Positions 1 through 12,930 of a stretch of DNA of 64,000 nucleotides are shown here, piece after piece. The stretch covers positions 33,975,081 through 34,039,080 of the forward strand of contig JAKSZT010054334.1 in NCBI GenBank assembly GCA_026826555.1. Direction: 5' to 3'. Both the position numbers and the translations under genes were made by a program. The notes under the pieces are model-generated. The model saw only the letters and a list, made by a program, of their open reading frames with translations, had not been told where the DNA came from and searched no databases. How positions within the stretch are numbered: position 1 is the first letter of the stretch; each line of letters begins with the position of its first letter. The stretch comes from Tolypeutes matacus (lineage: Eukaryota; Chordata; Mammalia; Cingulata; Chlamyphoridae).

Positions 1-3000
1 TTAAGTAACTTGTCTAAGATGAGGATTCCGACCAAAGATTGTTGATTCCAAATCCCACAGAGCATTTCTTTGGCCACGGTGCTTCTCAAAATTAATATAA
101 CCCTAGACTGTGCATGTACTCCTCTGAGCCCTAATGCTATCATAACCTCACATTGTAATAGTGATGTGAACACTTTGGGATATCTGGAGTTGCCCTGTTC
201 ACACATATTGTGGCTACAGATTAAATACATTCATTCATTGAACAAATATTTCTCGGATTGAGGACAGCTCCATCAATGTAAATTGTGCTGAAAACTGAAG
301 TTGATTATCTGAGATAGATGCACATCACAGGGCCAAATATTATTCAATGACACCAACACTATAAAATTATTTTTGAACAAACATGAAGACTCTACTGGTT
401 ATCAGGAAGGATGACATAGGTAAAAGTTCAAATTCATATCAAATTCATATCTGCAGAACCTGCAGTTTCTATTTTGGTAATATATAATTACTAAAATACA
501 ATATTATTACAAACAAGAATAAAGCCACAAAAGAAAGTAAAATATTATGGTGTATGCATCCAAATAAAATATTGATGATTATTTCTGAAAGGAATGCTGA
601 CAGACTATAGATGTAATCTGATTAGAAAATTAATGTCAGATATATTAGCTAGAGATGATCTCTGCATATCGATTTAAATCACGTCACTCAAAAAAAAAAA
701 AATGACCACCCCAAGTCTCAGTGTTCTTTCAGCTCTCCTGACCTTGTCTCAGAGAAATACCTCACATTCCACCCCATCCTTCTCTTCATTATCCTGGACT
801 CCATTTTTCTTTCCTTCCCTAAGGTCTAAAATGTTGTCCCCTCAAGTTCATTTTGTTTTCTTCAAATTAAAAAGGTAAACACAGTATTTTTCCCCAAACT
901 GGTAAAAATCATCTGCCGACAGGTGTCATTCACCTTATTCCAAGAACTGCACCATCGCTTATTGAGATCAATCACTAACATGTGCCTGGATCTCAATAAG
1001 ATTCTACCTTGTAGAAGTTAAACAAAGTCAGTCCATGAGGAATACAATAACAAAAAGTTTCCAATTTATTTTCTCCTCTTTGTTTAATATTTGAGATAAG
1101 TTTCACAAAAGAAAGAAAATACCCTTGCCCACAAATTGTTGGATGGTGGCAAACCTTCCTAGGTTTGCCCATTTTATTTAAAAACCTAACGAGAGGAAAA
1201 AAAATGTGATGGGTCCAAATAAGTGGCTGCCTCGCTTCCTCTCTCCTTTTCCCTTCCTCTCTTCCATTTTTCTTCTCCTCCTGCCCCTTCTCTTTTTTCT
1301 TCTTCTATACTACTAAAATCATAGTTTGTTTTCAGTGGGGTCTTTTAAATGCAGAGTTAATTTCTTGGGAGCATATTGTGTTTTAGTTTTTAAGTGAAGA
1401 TATTTTATTTCTTCACTAAAAAAGGCAATAATCTGAATTGGAACAAGCAGAATAACCAGGTATGGTCCCTTAGCACCTTAGTGTAAAAAAAAAAAAAAAC
1501 AGCAACACTGAAAAATACATATGCAGTAATACACACAGCTATCAAAAACAATGCTCTAAAACAACTGTGTAATGTCCCATGAGGAATACACCCTGCTCAT
1601 GACTATAAACAAAGATGTTTTAACTAAATATGAGTTATTGTTTATCATTGTTCTTTCTGCTCACTTCCTTTGCATAACAAAGGCTTAAATCATGTTGAAT
1701 TCAATTAATCAAAATGTGCTGGGAATCAATTTCTTCATATATAAAGTATTGGACTTGGACTTGTGATATCTGAAGTCCTTTTCAGTTCTTCCAAATTTAA
1801 GGGAAGATGGACAAAGTGCCTAATTACTGGTGAATATTTTAAAATCCTATTACCGTTAATAATCGATAATAATGAATCTGAATGCCACTGTTAGACAACC
1901 AATGTCACTTTTCCCTCTACTGAAGACCACTCCCAGAGGAGTGTGAGTGTGGCTTAAATGGTAGGACAACTTTATCAGATTTTAGGTCTATGATGGTTTA
2001 GGGCCATCTTGCTTTTGCCTGCAGGAAATAAAACAGGGTAACAGACTCACAACAAAAGAGGGGAAGCCTGCCCCAAAGAGAATGAAGTGGCGTCATTTTT
2101 TTTTTGTTTTCCTTTTATAGTATGTTTATGAATCCCTTTATACTTCTAGGCAAATAGCATATAGCAGTGTTATGAAGGACGGAATGACAGAGTCTATTTT
2201 TGCCTTTATTTATCAACTAAAAACATAAGGCACTTCACGAATGATTCAGATTTGACAGAAGTAAGATCATACTACGCTAACAATTTTTTTCTCTTGTTAA
2301 GCACTTGTATCCATGAAGTTGAATATATTTTTTGTTCACTTAGACTAATTTATCTAAATTTACCTAGCAGGATTCCTTTAAAATCTAGGAAGGCTTGTGA
2401 GTTCATTTTTCCAATACAAATAAAATATCTTCACTTAGAAACGAAAACCACAATATACTCTGAAGAAATTAACTCTGCATTTAGAAGGCCCCACTGAAAA
2501 CAAACTATGGTTTTAATAGCGATCCTAAAATTCAATGACATGTGAATGTTCCAGTATTAGAATACAACTTATATTCATTATATGTGTGACTGAATTTCCT
2601 ATTCAATTTTAGGTTAATGAAATAAATACTTTAGTATAGCTAAAGTATTACTATTATTTTCTAATCCAAATATCTATGACTGATCAGGGCAACAAGCCAA
2701 GTTCTGGCCTTAGTTGCTGCCTGTCATACAGGGTCAGAAGGTGGGAATTACTTAGAATATCCCACTCTGAGGACAAAGAAAGTCGTATGATGTCTTGGTA
2801 ATTAAAGAAATGCAGTGAAGAATTCTTGTAAGACAAATGCGGTGTGTTCTTTTGTGATATGATGGTTTACCACACAACCTGGGAGGAGGCTCCAAAGTGG
2901 GTAAAGCCATCTTTTCTGGGGACTTGGGAATTAGTGGCCTCACTAGGCTCTGAGGACAAAGTGAAATGACACCTTTGCAGTTTCCAACAGCTCAAAAAAA

Positions 3001-3189
3001 CTCCACTCTGACATTTCATTTTACCTCGGCCATGAAAACGGCAAACAATGGCAATGAAAAATAGCCTAGACACATTATAGGATATGCCCTTATGCATGAT
3101 ATTTTGTATCAGATATATCAGTCACATTGCAAAGGACTTAGATCAACTTAAAAAAATAAAACCCAATAGAATGATTACAGCCGCTGCCT
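1..3189. other. Unique AT-rich non-coding DNA
   Basis: No repeat family or convincing exon was recognised. It holds short A-runs (near 691 and 1486) and a pyrimidine-rich tract at about 1231-1308. The small open frames here are AT-rich and without domain character. Confidence 0.6.
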
Positions 3190-3510
3190 AGAATGACAAG
3201 TATTATCAACAAAAATTAATCAGGCGCATCTTTTAGTGAACTCAATTAATAATGTGCAACAACAGGGTCTCTTTTCTTAAGATGAAAATTAATTAGTGGA
3301 GGGAAGGTCACTTGGAGATGCTGACATCACTCATCAGAATGCTCTGGCAGCTCTAATTATTTGTCTTCCAGGCTTGGGTGATCAGAAATTATTGCAATAC
3401 CTGAGCAACATTTTGAAAAAGCTTTGTGCATGGCTCTTTTAATTAGACCTGGTATTTGATTAATGCAGTGGAAGCGTTTAGATCAGCCTCTTATCATTGA
3501 GTGACTTAGA
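3190..3510. promoter_or_regulatory. Candidate conserved non-coding element
   Basis: A repeat-free block with several TAAT/ATTA homeodomain-type cores (for example TCAATTAATAATG near 3242 and AATTAATTAGTGG near 3288) and dense short motifs. It has no open frame. Its texture resembles developmental enhancers, but conservation cannot be tested from one sequence, so the call is an inference. Confidence 0.3.
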
Positions 3511-5090
3511 AGTTTTAGGGAATTATACTGTGCAAGACAGGGTCACTGAGAGAAGTTTTTAATCTATATATTTTTATTATTAAGAGTTATAATGTTAAAT
3601 TAGATTTATCTTTCTCTTCTAAGCACTCCTTTCATTGCCAAGCAGGATAATATATGGGATAGAATTTTATTAATTCATATTTTAAGCTTTTTTTTTTGGC
3701 CTCTCAACTAAAATAAGCCTGCTTGGAATTTTAGAATTGAACACTTAATTTGAAAATCTTTAAGGACTTGGTATAGGGCAACATCTCAGAAAAAATGAGT
3801 CTGATCATTATGTCACAATCAAAACATTTAAAAACTTCAATTAGGTTATTTTATACGCAGATGTTGCAGGCTCATAATGTGACACACTATCTTGAGAAAA
3901 TAGACCAGAAAAATATTGAGAAATTGACAATGTTGCTATAAATGGACTTATTTCATGAATTGAATAATTGTATTTCCAAATTTTTGAGGATTAAAAAATT
4001 AACTATGCTATAAAACTTGTTTATGAAAAATATGCAATAATTTATAATTTTTTGGTTTTTTTAATGCAATTATGCATAGCATTCATACCAATAATACCTG
4101 TTTGATGTTCACATAATGTATTAAATCTCAGCCATGGTTCTGCTATAGATTTCTCCAAAGACCACAGGGTGAAGTGGAATTAGAGTGAACTTCTTAGTAG
4201 TAATTTTCTCTTCAGGGGGACATATTCAAATTTGCAAAACCACAATCTATATAACACATCTACTATCATACATGTCTTTCTGTGGTTTGGGATTCATTTA
4301 CCTGAAATTATTAATTAAAATATTCCCTTTTCATCATGGGATTGGGGGTAGTCAAGGTTTAGCGAGGCTGGCTCGTGTGCGGGGACAATGTGGAGGATTT
4401 ATATACGGGTAAAGAGCTTCTGCCTGGAGGTCCCAGCTCAGGATGAGAAAGGTGAAGTACACTCCTCTCCCTCCTCCTTTGCTACTCTACAGAAGGCATC
4501 CCTGACAGGTGACTTTACAAAGGGAAAAATGCCCTGAAAGGTGCTTTCAGGACTACTATAAAAATATAAGGTGATATTTCAAACTTTAAGAGGGAAAACA
4601 CCCCTCAACACTCCGTGTCTTATATATTCTCCCCCCAGCTCCCAAGTGTTTATTGACTCTATTCTTCTTTTTCTTCATCCCTTAGCACCATGCAAATCTT
4701 GAAATGTATGTGGTTTCTTCAGATTCCAGTTGCAATACAAAATCTAAGGCAGACAAAAGGATGTTGAGGGCTTTTGTAAGACTACCCTTATCCCACCCCA
4801 CCCACCATTTTATTGTCCCAAATATCGTAATGGCTGGTTTTGACTAAACAACTCTTCCTGCTGCAGGAAAGAACTATTTAAGTATTAAATATTCTTAAAA
4901 CGCTGGTGGAGCATTTATAGAGGATCCACACTGAGCAGAAAGGGAATAAGTAGCTAATGGAGCCCAAATATGGGCTTTGCAATTTTGCCAGCCCGTTTAC
5001 TCAACAGCCTAATAGTTTGGGTACATATATATACCCATCTATTCTCAACAATACAGTTCAATTTATTTTATATACAATTGTTGACTCAAT
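3511..5090. other. Unique non-coding DNA
   Basis: AT-rich sequence with no recognised repeat, RNA gene or exon. Confidence 0.5.
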
Positions 5091-5094
5091 TAGA

Positions 5095-5347
5095 GAAGCA
5101 GCATGGGGTAACAAAAGGAGCTTGGTCTTAGATCAAAGAAGCTTGGGGTCAGATAATGACTCTGCCACTTAATATCTGTGGGACCATGGGTGAGTTATTT
5201 AATCTCTTTGAGCCTCAGTGTCCTCACTTGAAATGGAAAAAAGAGCCTCTATCTCGTGAATGTGTTGGAAAGATTAAATGAGATGATGCATATGAAAATG
5301 CTTCCTATAATGATCAAAACATGGTAGGAGCTCAATAAACGTTAATG
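5095..5347 (+). repeat. MIR SINE, nearly full length
   Basis: The sequence shows the ordered MIR landmarks: CTCTGCCACTTAATATCTGTG, then the GTGAGTTATTTAATCTCTTTGAGCC core, then the 3' end GGAGCTCAATAAACGTTAATG. MIR is an ancient mammal-wide tRNA-derived SINE. No target duplication survives. Confidence 0.85.
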
Positions 5348-6659
5348 CCATTCACAATCTTAGGCCCTTACATTTTGATTATCTTTCAGCTATTTGTTAA
5401 AGGATATAACTGTTTGAATTATTTTCAGTTTTACAGATCATCTTTAAAAACCAGATGAACTATATTTTTTAGACAATAAATGTAACTTTAAAATCAACAA
5501 GTTGATGATATTTGTACTGCTTAAATTATTTATATAAGAATTGTATGTAGCAACGATTTAGATACTAATGAAAAATAAAGTAACTTGTCCTACACTCACT
5601 GGTAAAACATTTTGGGTACTTATTTCTGCTGATGAATTATGCATGCAAAGGCCAAATGGGGCTCACTGATTTATTTTCCCTCTTTTATGCCTTGATTTTC
5701 AGGTTATGTGCAAAGCAGTGTATATTTTCTCTGTCCTGCACTCCCACCGACTATATTATGCTCCTGGGGCTCTTCAAGTGGAGGAGACATGCAGCTATGC
5801 TCATGGATGGCAGGTCGGCCTATAAAGCTGAGACAGTGAGCAGGCATTTGGGAGAAAAGATTTTAAAATTAGTGTCAGATGTGGAATTGTTACTCTAAAG
5901 TACAACATCTCTACATAGATGTCATTTCCCTTCACACTTGTACTTATACTTCTTAAAAACCCACCCTTTTAAAGTCTATGAACAAAAACATTAAAAATAG
6001 AATTATGACTACAGAGTAGATGTCTAACATAATGGACCTGGGTATATATTTTTTAAAATTAAGAACATTTCTATAGCACTTACTATGGGCCAGGCACTAT
6101 GCGAGGTCATTACAATCATTAATGAGAAAGAAAACCAAAACTGCACACAAGCCTGCAGGTTCCAGGAGACAACAGATAGTAATAAATAAGAAAAAATGCT
6201 TTAAAAGCATGTGTTTGATGGCCTTATGTATTAATTGTCATTACATCGTGAGGATCACCTGCCCCAAATGATGAGAAACCCTGAGTCATTAGTTGCCAAT
6301 GAGAGGAAGATTTTCAGTTGCCTCTCAATTTCAGATTTTCTGTTAGGACTGCATTCCATTTGCGAGAGGGTGATTGTGTTGGCAGCAGCAGTGAGGGCTG
6401 ACCTCCCGTGAGTGGTTGGTAGGGCTAGACTCAAATATATAGATATCATCTCTGGCATCCCTCCTTCCCCGGCCACTTCCAGGGCTACGGATGGGGTGGC
6501 ATGGGATGCCCTCTATTCCAAAGACTCCCTGGAGCACAGGGTGAAGCAGCCTGGACCACAGGATTAGGAGCCTGGAGACTGGATTGGAGTCCTGCACCTG
6601 CTGCTAGTCCACGTCTCTAAAAGCCCTTTAATGTTACGTCTGGCTCTGCGATTCTAGGG
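5348..6659. other. Unique DNA with a short antisense MIR piece
   Basis: Mostly unrecognised sequence. Positions about 6068-6125 read as the reverse complement of a MIR 3' part (AGCACTTACTATGGGCCAGGC). Positions 6255-6600 are somewhat more GC-rich but show no exon. Confidence 0.5.
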
Positions 6660-6745
6660 CTATATCCCCATTCGATTGTGAGCTTCCAAGGTCAGCAATT
6701 GTGTCTAACTCATGTTTATTTCTCCAGTGATAAAGGAAGAAAGGA
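6660..6745 (+). repeat. L2 LINE 3' end fragment
   Basis: Contains the L2 3' signature ATTGTGAGCTTCCAAGG, then CAGCAATTGTGTCTAACTCATG and a CCAGTG step, which resembles the L2 3' untranslated end. Confidence 0.55.
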
Positions 6746-7304
6746 TGGAAGATAAAGATCTCCCACTCAGGATAAAGATTCCTCCTTCCTTTTCCTCACT
6801 GTATTTACTTGATGTAGAACCAACTTCCTATTCGAAGGTCAGATAATTTGCTGTATTGTGACAACGAATCCGTTTTATTTTTAGAGAAATTAATGCAAAG
6901 AGATAATCAGCCCATGGCATCATGACTAACATCCTATTTAAATATGGTGATTGAAACTTCTTTTCTACATTCTCTGATACCATTCCCCTAAACTATGACA
7001 TCTGTTTCTTAGAAGGGATCAACATGTTTTGTTAGGCAGCATTTTAGTCATTTCCTTGCAGAAATCACTTCTGATTTTCACTAATTATATGAAAACATAC
7101 AGTACTCTTTTAACTGACAACAATTGATCGGCTGCTAAGAGTATGGAATAAAGTTCTCACTAAATATTGTCAAAGGTAGAAAAGTTTTAAAATGCTGCAT
7201 ATTAAAAGAAGCAAAGTATCATCTAAAAGGTAAACTTTTCTTATAAGGATCTAAAGTGAGAATTTTCAGGGTCCAGTATTAGGGACATCCATACTGAAGA
7301 ATTA

Positions 7305-7445
7305 TTTAATGCTGTGAACTCTGGCTGGCTGTGGGAATTTAGACTGGCCACTTCACCCCTGGGCCTCAGCGATCTCATCGGTAAAATGAGCCTGGGGCAA
7401 GGTGGGCTACCTGGGCTCTGCAACTTGCCAGCGCCATGATCCTGC
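7305..7445 (+). repeat. MIR SINE fragment
   Basis: The central MIR pattern is recognisable (ACTGGCCACTTCACCCCTGGGCCTCAG, then CGGTAAAATGAGCC), although diverged. Confidence 0.65.
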
Positions 7446-8439
7446 AAATGGTACTGAGTAACCCAAAGCATTGCAAAAGTCAGAATTTTTCTCTTAGGAG
7501 GAAGGATCTAACATAACAAAACTGCACAACAATCTCAGATTTTCTTTAACACCAAGTTGTCTATCTAGGTAATCTTTAAGGTCATTCAAAATTCAGTAGT
7601 TACTTAAAAATGTCCAGCTTTAAGGCATATAACCCTTAAAGGTAAGTAGCCCTTTCCTCCTTTCACTGCCTACCCACGTGAATGAAAAACAGAAAGGGAT
7701 TTTCTTCTAGGATTATTTACCAAATAGAAATGCATTATTTAACATTGAGTAGACTTGAGATGCTTTCAGATTTAAAGTAAAATAGAGTACCTTTGAAAAG
7801 GCTCTGTTATCAGGAGCCTGTTGGAATTTCTATTAACTCATAACATTTGAAGCAAATTAAAATAAACCAGCCCGTTACTTCTTAGCATCATACATCTTTT
7901 TGTCTCCATGATCTGATGAACAACAGATTAAACTAGCACAAGCTTTCTCTACAAGAGACATGGGCGGGACTTTATTGGCAATAGCATAATATCATTTCTT
8001 AACGAATTCCTCTGCGATTTTTCTTAAACCTGTTAGTTTGACTCTGTTCAATCAATAGAAAATGCTCATAAGAAAAATATTGCTAGTAAATTCTTTTTCT
8101 CTCTCCAGGACACATCATGGTTTAACTGGTCAGAAATATTTCCATGTATACACAATAAAACCTTTCCCTGTTTGTCAAATATAAGTGTGCTGCCGCTGAA
8201 CTCCTCAAATACATCACCTCAAGCTGTATAGTTAACTATTTGCATTTGATCACCTTGCCAACTGTTTTATATCTGAGAAACAAAGGCAACTACACATGTC
8301 TATTAAAGCTGATTAGCACTGTACCCTAAAGCAATTAAATAAATATTAGAAGAAACTCCCACAGCCCTTTGTTTTGCTATAAGGGGCTCAGCTGTGCTCT
8401 TTCTAACCCTAACTACATCACTTCAAATTACCAGTAAAT
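7446..8439. other. Unique non-coding DNA
   Basis: No repeat or exon recognised. Confidence 0.5.
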
Positions 8440-8720
8440 TAACAGAGGAACACTTTCAACCTCAGAGCAGATTTGATCCAAATAGTCTTTAAATGCCATT
8501 TCTGTTCCTATTAACCTAAAGATCGGCATAGCAGATATTTTCTCGAGGCTGCCCAGCAGTACAGGGCATTAACGGGGAAGTTGTGACAGCACTTTTCATG
8601 ATGATTTATGATTCTGTGTTTAACTTGATTACTCCAATGCTGACTCTGAATACTATTTCAATTAGTGCAGGAAGGTCACATCACAAATATTCCTCTATAA
8701 TCTATTCCTATTAACACTAA
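8440..8720. promoter_or_regulatory. Candidate conserved non-coding element
   Basis: Repeat-free, of balanced composition, with several TTAA/TAAT cores and GC-containing motifs (CTCGAGGCTGCCCAGCAG near 8542). No open frame runs through it. Regulatory function is only an inference from texture. Confidence 0.22.
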
Positions 8721-9479
8721 TACACAGAGTAACCAAATCTTTTCACCCTTGTTGATTCACATCATCCACCGTCCTAACTGCAGGCTTGCTTACCAGTTTA
8801 CTGCTTTGGACACTTCCGAAACGGTAATTTTCATTCCTTTGAGTATCATTAATAGCTGTACCATGACATGGGGAATAAAGCATCTCTCTGCTGGCGTTTG
8901 TGCATTAATAATTATCAAAGTCTCGGATTTATTAAACAGGAGGTATGCTTTCTAAAATACCTGTCTAAAGCATTATTTCATGACCAATTACTAAATAAAT
9001 ATACAGAAGATTTTTTAGGAAATGAAACTGGCTTCCACCTAAAATCAATTTTAGCAACAACTCTTTGCTCATTATTGCCTCCTTAACGACTTCAGGGAAT
9101 TGGTCCTATATATTTGTAACCAATCATAATACAGTTTTCTTTTTTTTTGACTAATTTCTACATCTAATCATTTGGGAAAACAGAATATTGGGTCATCAGA
9201 TTTTTCTTTTCTACCTGCAACTGCTTATTAAACAGTCCCTGTGGTACAAAATTAAGACTACAAAGAGGAATGGCGTTTTACTGAAAAAAAAAAAAAAAAA
9301 AAAAAAAGTTTTCAATTTGTCCAAAAAGGTTAAAGTGAAACCAACTGCTAGAGACAAAATCCACACTTCATTTAAACAATTAGTGAGGAACGTTCAAAGA
9401 CTTTATGTTCAAAGTGCACACAATTTGTATTTTAAATTGTATGTGGAGGGAATCTAGACTTAAAGTTAATTAACAATAA
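8721..9479. other. Unique DNA with a long poly-A run
   Basis: A run of about 25 A at 9283-9307 looks like a retroposon tail, but no SINE or LINE body was recognised immediately upstream and no flanking duplication was found. Confidence 0.45.
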
Positions 9480-9720
9480 ACGGAGAGGGCTTCATCGCAG
9501 ACGTTTAACTATAGACAGAGAGGCTGGCGTCCAGCGGAGAGCGTGGTGGGGAGTGGGGGTGGGAAACTGGAATGTGGTAGTGCTCAGTGGGCCCCAATAA
9601 AAGCTTTATTAACAACGATGATGGCAGCCTTGCAGAATTATTAAAGGGGCCTTGTCTCTGCGGCTTGCTTTTTTCTTATTTTTAGTGACCTGAAAAGATT
9701 CTTTTATAACAAGGTATTTA
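9480..9720. promoter_or_regulatory. Candidate conserved non-coding element
   Basis: A repeat-free block combining G-rich (GGTGGGGAGTGGGGGTGGG at about 9544) and AT-rich homeobox-like motifs (CAGAATTATTAAAGGGGCC near 9634). It has no coding frame. The sharp mix of short conserved-looking motifs is typical of mammalian enhancers; this is inferred, not shown. Confidence 0.3.
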
Positions 9721-9808
9721 CAGAAGGAAGAGGAGGAGGGGAAGAAGGAGAAGGAGAAGGAGAAGGAGAAGGAGAAGGAGAAGAAGGAGAAGGAGAAGGA
9801 GAAGAAAG
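9721..9808 (+). repeat. (GGAGAA)n purine microsatellite
   Basis: About 85 bases made almost only of A and G, with the hexamer GGAGAA repeated about a dozen times and AGA interruptions. It immediately follows the candidate element at 9480-9720. Confidence 0.95.
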
Positions 9809-10084
9809 CATTAGCAGAGTGTTGTTTCGCAATACATTATTGCCAACTCCTTGACGATCTTGCTTTTAGGGATTTTCCAGCAAGCCAAAATCATATTCTT
9901 CCCAGCAGCTGATGTGATAGCCGATGTGAGCTAAGTGCCTATTGGTGCAAAAAAACACATTTTTCTTTTTTTTGGGAGGGTGGGGATGAATTTGTGTGAT
10001 TATGACACTTTTTCTAAGTCAAAACAACCAACAATATTTATACAAATATCCACTAACATGGCCTTATTTTTTGTTCAGTGTTTT

Positions 10085-10470
10085 TCTAGAATATATATAT
10101 ATTTTTAGAGCAGTTGGTTTACAGAAAAATCATGCAGAAAATAGAGTACCTCCTGCCCCCCCAACCCATTAGTAACATTTTGCATTAGTGTGATACATTT
10201 GTTACAACTGATCAAAGAATAATTTTACGATTTTATATTTTCCATGTTTTTAAGATTGCTTCACATAAGACTTCAGCAAAATGTAGACAGCTCACCTATA
10301 CTGATTACATATTCACCTGTCCCTCTGTCCTCAGTCACTAATACATTGATTTCTCTTCAGAGTTCCTTTCTTCCCTTCCACCCTCTCCCTAGACTGGGTT
10401 CCTAGGTCACCTTCCAGGCCTGTGTTCCATATTCTTAACGACTCTACCATCTCCCACTAATCCTAGCTAG
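10085..10470 (-). repeat. L1 LINE 3' end fragment, antisense
   Basis: The segment GTTTACAGAAAAATCATGCAG followed by GTAACATTTTGCATTAGTGTG matches, in reverse, a mammalian L1M 3' untranslated region. The same block recurs at 42762-42972 and, diverged, at 39215-39462. The right-hand limit is approximate. Confidence 0.65.
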
Positions 10471-10889
10471 GGTATTGGCTGGTAGATTGTACCTACAGAT
10501 TTTAAAGGGAGGCTTGGAGAACACACATGAGAAATTATACTGTTAGAATGATGTGTGGTGGAATTAGAATTTGTAGGGAAGGGAGGTGCTTACTAATTTC
10601 TTTAATCCAGAATAGGGGCAGTTGTCTATTTAATTTGTAAAGCTTGCCCTGCTCATTCAAATGCTAGAGACTACAGGTGTTTGATTTTGACCTTCCCACA
10701 GGAGCTATAAGGTCCAGGAAGACATGGTCCCTGTCCCTGAGATGTGCGTGGCTAGCCTCAAACATAAAGGATCCCTAAAGGTGCAGAGAAAATTGACTCC
10801 AAGCTCACAAAAAATTTTTTTCTGTCTATTATTTTCCTGTTGCAAATTGGACTTCAAAAACCTGAGAAATTGGGAAGATCTTTATCCCT

Positions 10890-10985
10890 TACAATCCCTT
10901 ACAATAATATGCATTAATGTACTTTGTACAGTACTTGGCACATAATAGGTGCTCGAGGAAAATTAGTTTTTTTTTTTTTTTTTTT
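10890..10985 (+). repeat. L2-type 3' end followed by poly-T
   Basis: AGTACTTGGCACATAATAGGTGCTCGAGG resembles the conserved L2/MIR 3' end. It is followed directly by a run of about 19 T at 10967-10985. Confidence 0.5.
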
Positions 10986-12179
10986 GGCCGTCCTCTCTAT
11001 TTCTTTCTACTACCCCTCTCTTGCTCCCTCTACCTTGGACTCAGCTTTCAAAGATTAAGTGATCAGAAATGAATTTTTCTGGAGGTGTGAGTTCCATAAC
11101 TCTTCCTCACCCCATACCCCTCACCATGGTTGGGGGCAAAATGGATTTTAAGAAACAAGCTATTTGTGAAGATTTTAAAAAATAGACTAAGGATTAACTT
11201 TCCACTTCAGTACCAGAATCCTGATTGAAGACTTATTTAGGAGGAGAGGGAGAGGAAAAGTTTAGAAGGGGGGAGAGAATTTCATGCCAGGATAGGAAAG
11301 TGGGAGGCGAATCATGGAATTTCTCCTAGTTGCCTGTAGACACACATAAGAGGGCTTAAGTATGGACTGACAAAGATGAATGAACCTCCTTATTGTTACG
11401 TTAATAGGATAGTTAAAGGATCAGTGAGCATTTATTCTTATAATAAAAGCTTTCTTTAGTTTTCCATATAAATGTACTTCTTTGTATAATAGTATCTGTG
11501 TAGTAATCATAAGTGATGCTTAGCCTACACGTCTGAGTGATTAGGGAATAGTTATAAATTTTTATATGCATATATCTCTATCTCCACATAGATATAGCCT
11601 TCTTTCCTTTTACAGGTGGTTCATAAAAGGCTTGTAATAGAAAAGATCCACTTCAAATAAAAGGTTGAGCTGTTACATCTAGATTGAGAGCGATCACAGA
11701 GATTAGCCTCTTGCCCTGAGTAATTTATAAAAAGCAAATGAGGGTTTGGTGGCCATGAAAATAAATATAATTAACCCACTTAGAAAAACCTTCACCCTTG
11801 TTACAGATAGTTTCTGCTTGATCAGGCTGACTAGAGGAACATACCAATAAATTAAGAAAAAGATTCCAAGATTTTAAAGTTACTTTCTAATTTCTTCATA
11901 AATAATTGGACTGTAGAAGAATAGGCCCATTTTTCAAACTCTGAATAAGCACCTCGTGTATATGAGTCAGTTCATAATTTTTGCACAGATGTCACACTCC
12001 ACAGGATATAAAAACAAACTAAAGATAGCCGGCCATATAATGTGTAGATATATCATCGTTACAGATGCTCAGTAGAGCTTGTGCATTTTTCCCCCCAAAC
12101 AAATCTCAAATCTACATATTTTGAACATATAAATTTCTCATTTGTTATTCTTGGACATGCTCTTTATTTTTTTTTAAGT
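10986..12179. other. Unique non-coding DNA
   Basis: AT-rich, with no repeat or exon recognised. Confidence 0.5.
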
Positions 12180-12430
12180 GCATTTTTTAAAAGTTCCAGG
12201 CTCACAAAGCTGGCATGAAACTGACTCGGCTGGAAAAGCATTTCTACACAAAGAAGCTACAACAAAGACAGTCAGTGTGTTTCTCCCACTCTGCCTACGA
12301 GAGCCTGCTTAGAGAGAGCTAACAGCGTCCTCTCCAATTAATTCAGGCATTTGGCTCAGCCATTTGGAGTCCTGTACCCTGACAAAGAGCCCACAAATGT
12401 TACTGACGCGTATAATTTACTGCAAATCTT
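12180..12430. promoter_or_regulatory. Candidate conserved non-coding element
   Basis: Repeat-free block preceded by a T-rich stretch. One short frame of about 40 codons begins near 12200 and ends at a TAA near 12320. It has a weak AG acceptor upstream and no donor, so an exon is not supported. Regulatory DNA is the likelier reading. Confidence 0.22.
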
Positions 12431-12734
12431 CCTTTCAGGCCTGGAACACGCAGCAATGCATCTCTTAGAATTGGGTGGAAGAAGGAAAAATCTTTTTAGA
12501 TGGCTCTTCTAGATTGCACCCACAGATGATTCATCGGAGCTCTCTTAGTGTGCTGATGAAATTAGGTAACTGCGGCTCTGCTATATGTCTACAGAGCCCT
12601 AAACAGAGTATGGGCTTCTGGGGACAGCTGGCTTGTAAAAGGGAGAGTGTCAAATACCGATCAAAATCCTGTCCTCAGGAAACATCCTACAAAGCAAATG
12701 CTCAAGTGGAGATTTCATTTTGGTGGCAGATTCT

Positions 12735-12930
12735 TGTTCTTCCCTGTGACTCATGGCCTAGTCTTGAATCCAGATGCTAGGACATCTTAGGGTGTGACCA
12801 ATTTCCTAAACCTCAGTTTTCCCGTGGGTGAAATTAGGATAATCGTGGTATTTAGCTTTAAATTACTGAGAGGATTAACTAAAACAACGCATGCCGAGTG
12901 CCTGGCACATAGATCTTAGGCCCTGTTTTT
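12735..12930 (+). repeat. MIR SINE
   Basis: Shows the MIR order: CTTGAATCCAGATGCTAGG, AATTTCCTAAACCTCAGTTTTCCC, then GAGTGCCTGGCACATAGATCTTAGG at the 3' side. Confidence 0.8.

Noticed and set aside
9188..9457. An 89-codon frame with a poly-lysine stretch
   Set aside because: The lysines come from a run of about 25 A. There is no conserved motif and no splice context.
12200..12322. A terminal exon ending in TAA
   Set aside because: The acceptor is weak and there is no nearby polyadenylation signal or upstream exon.
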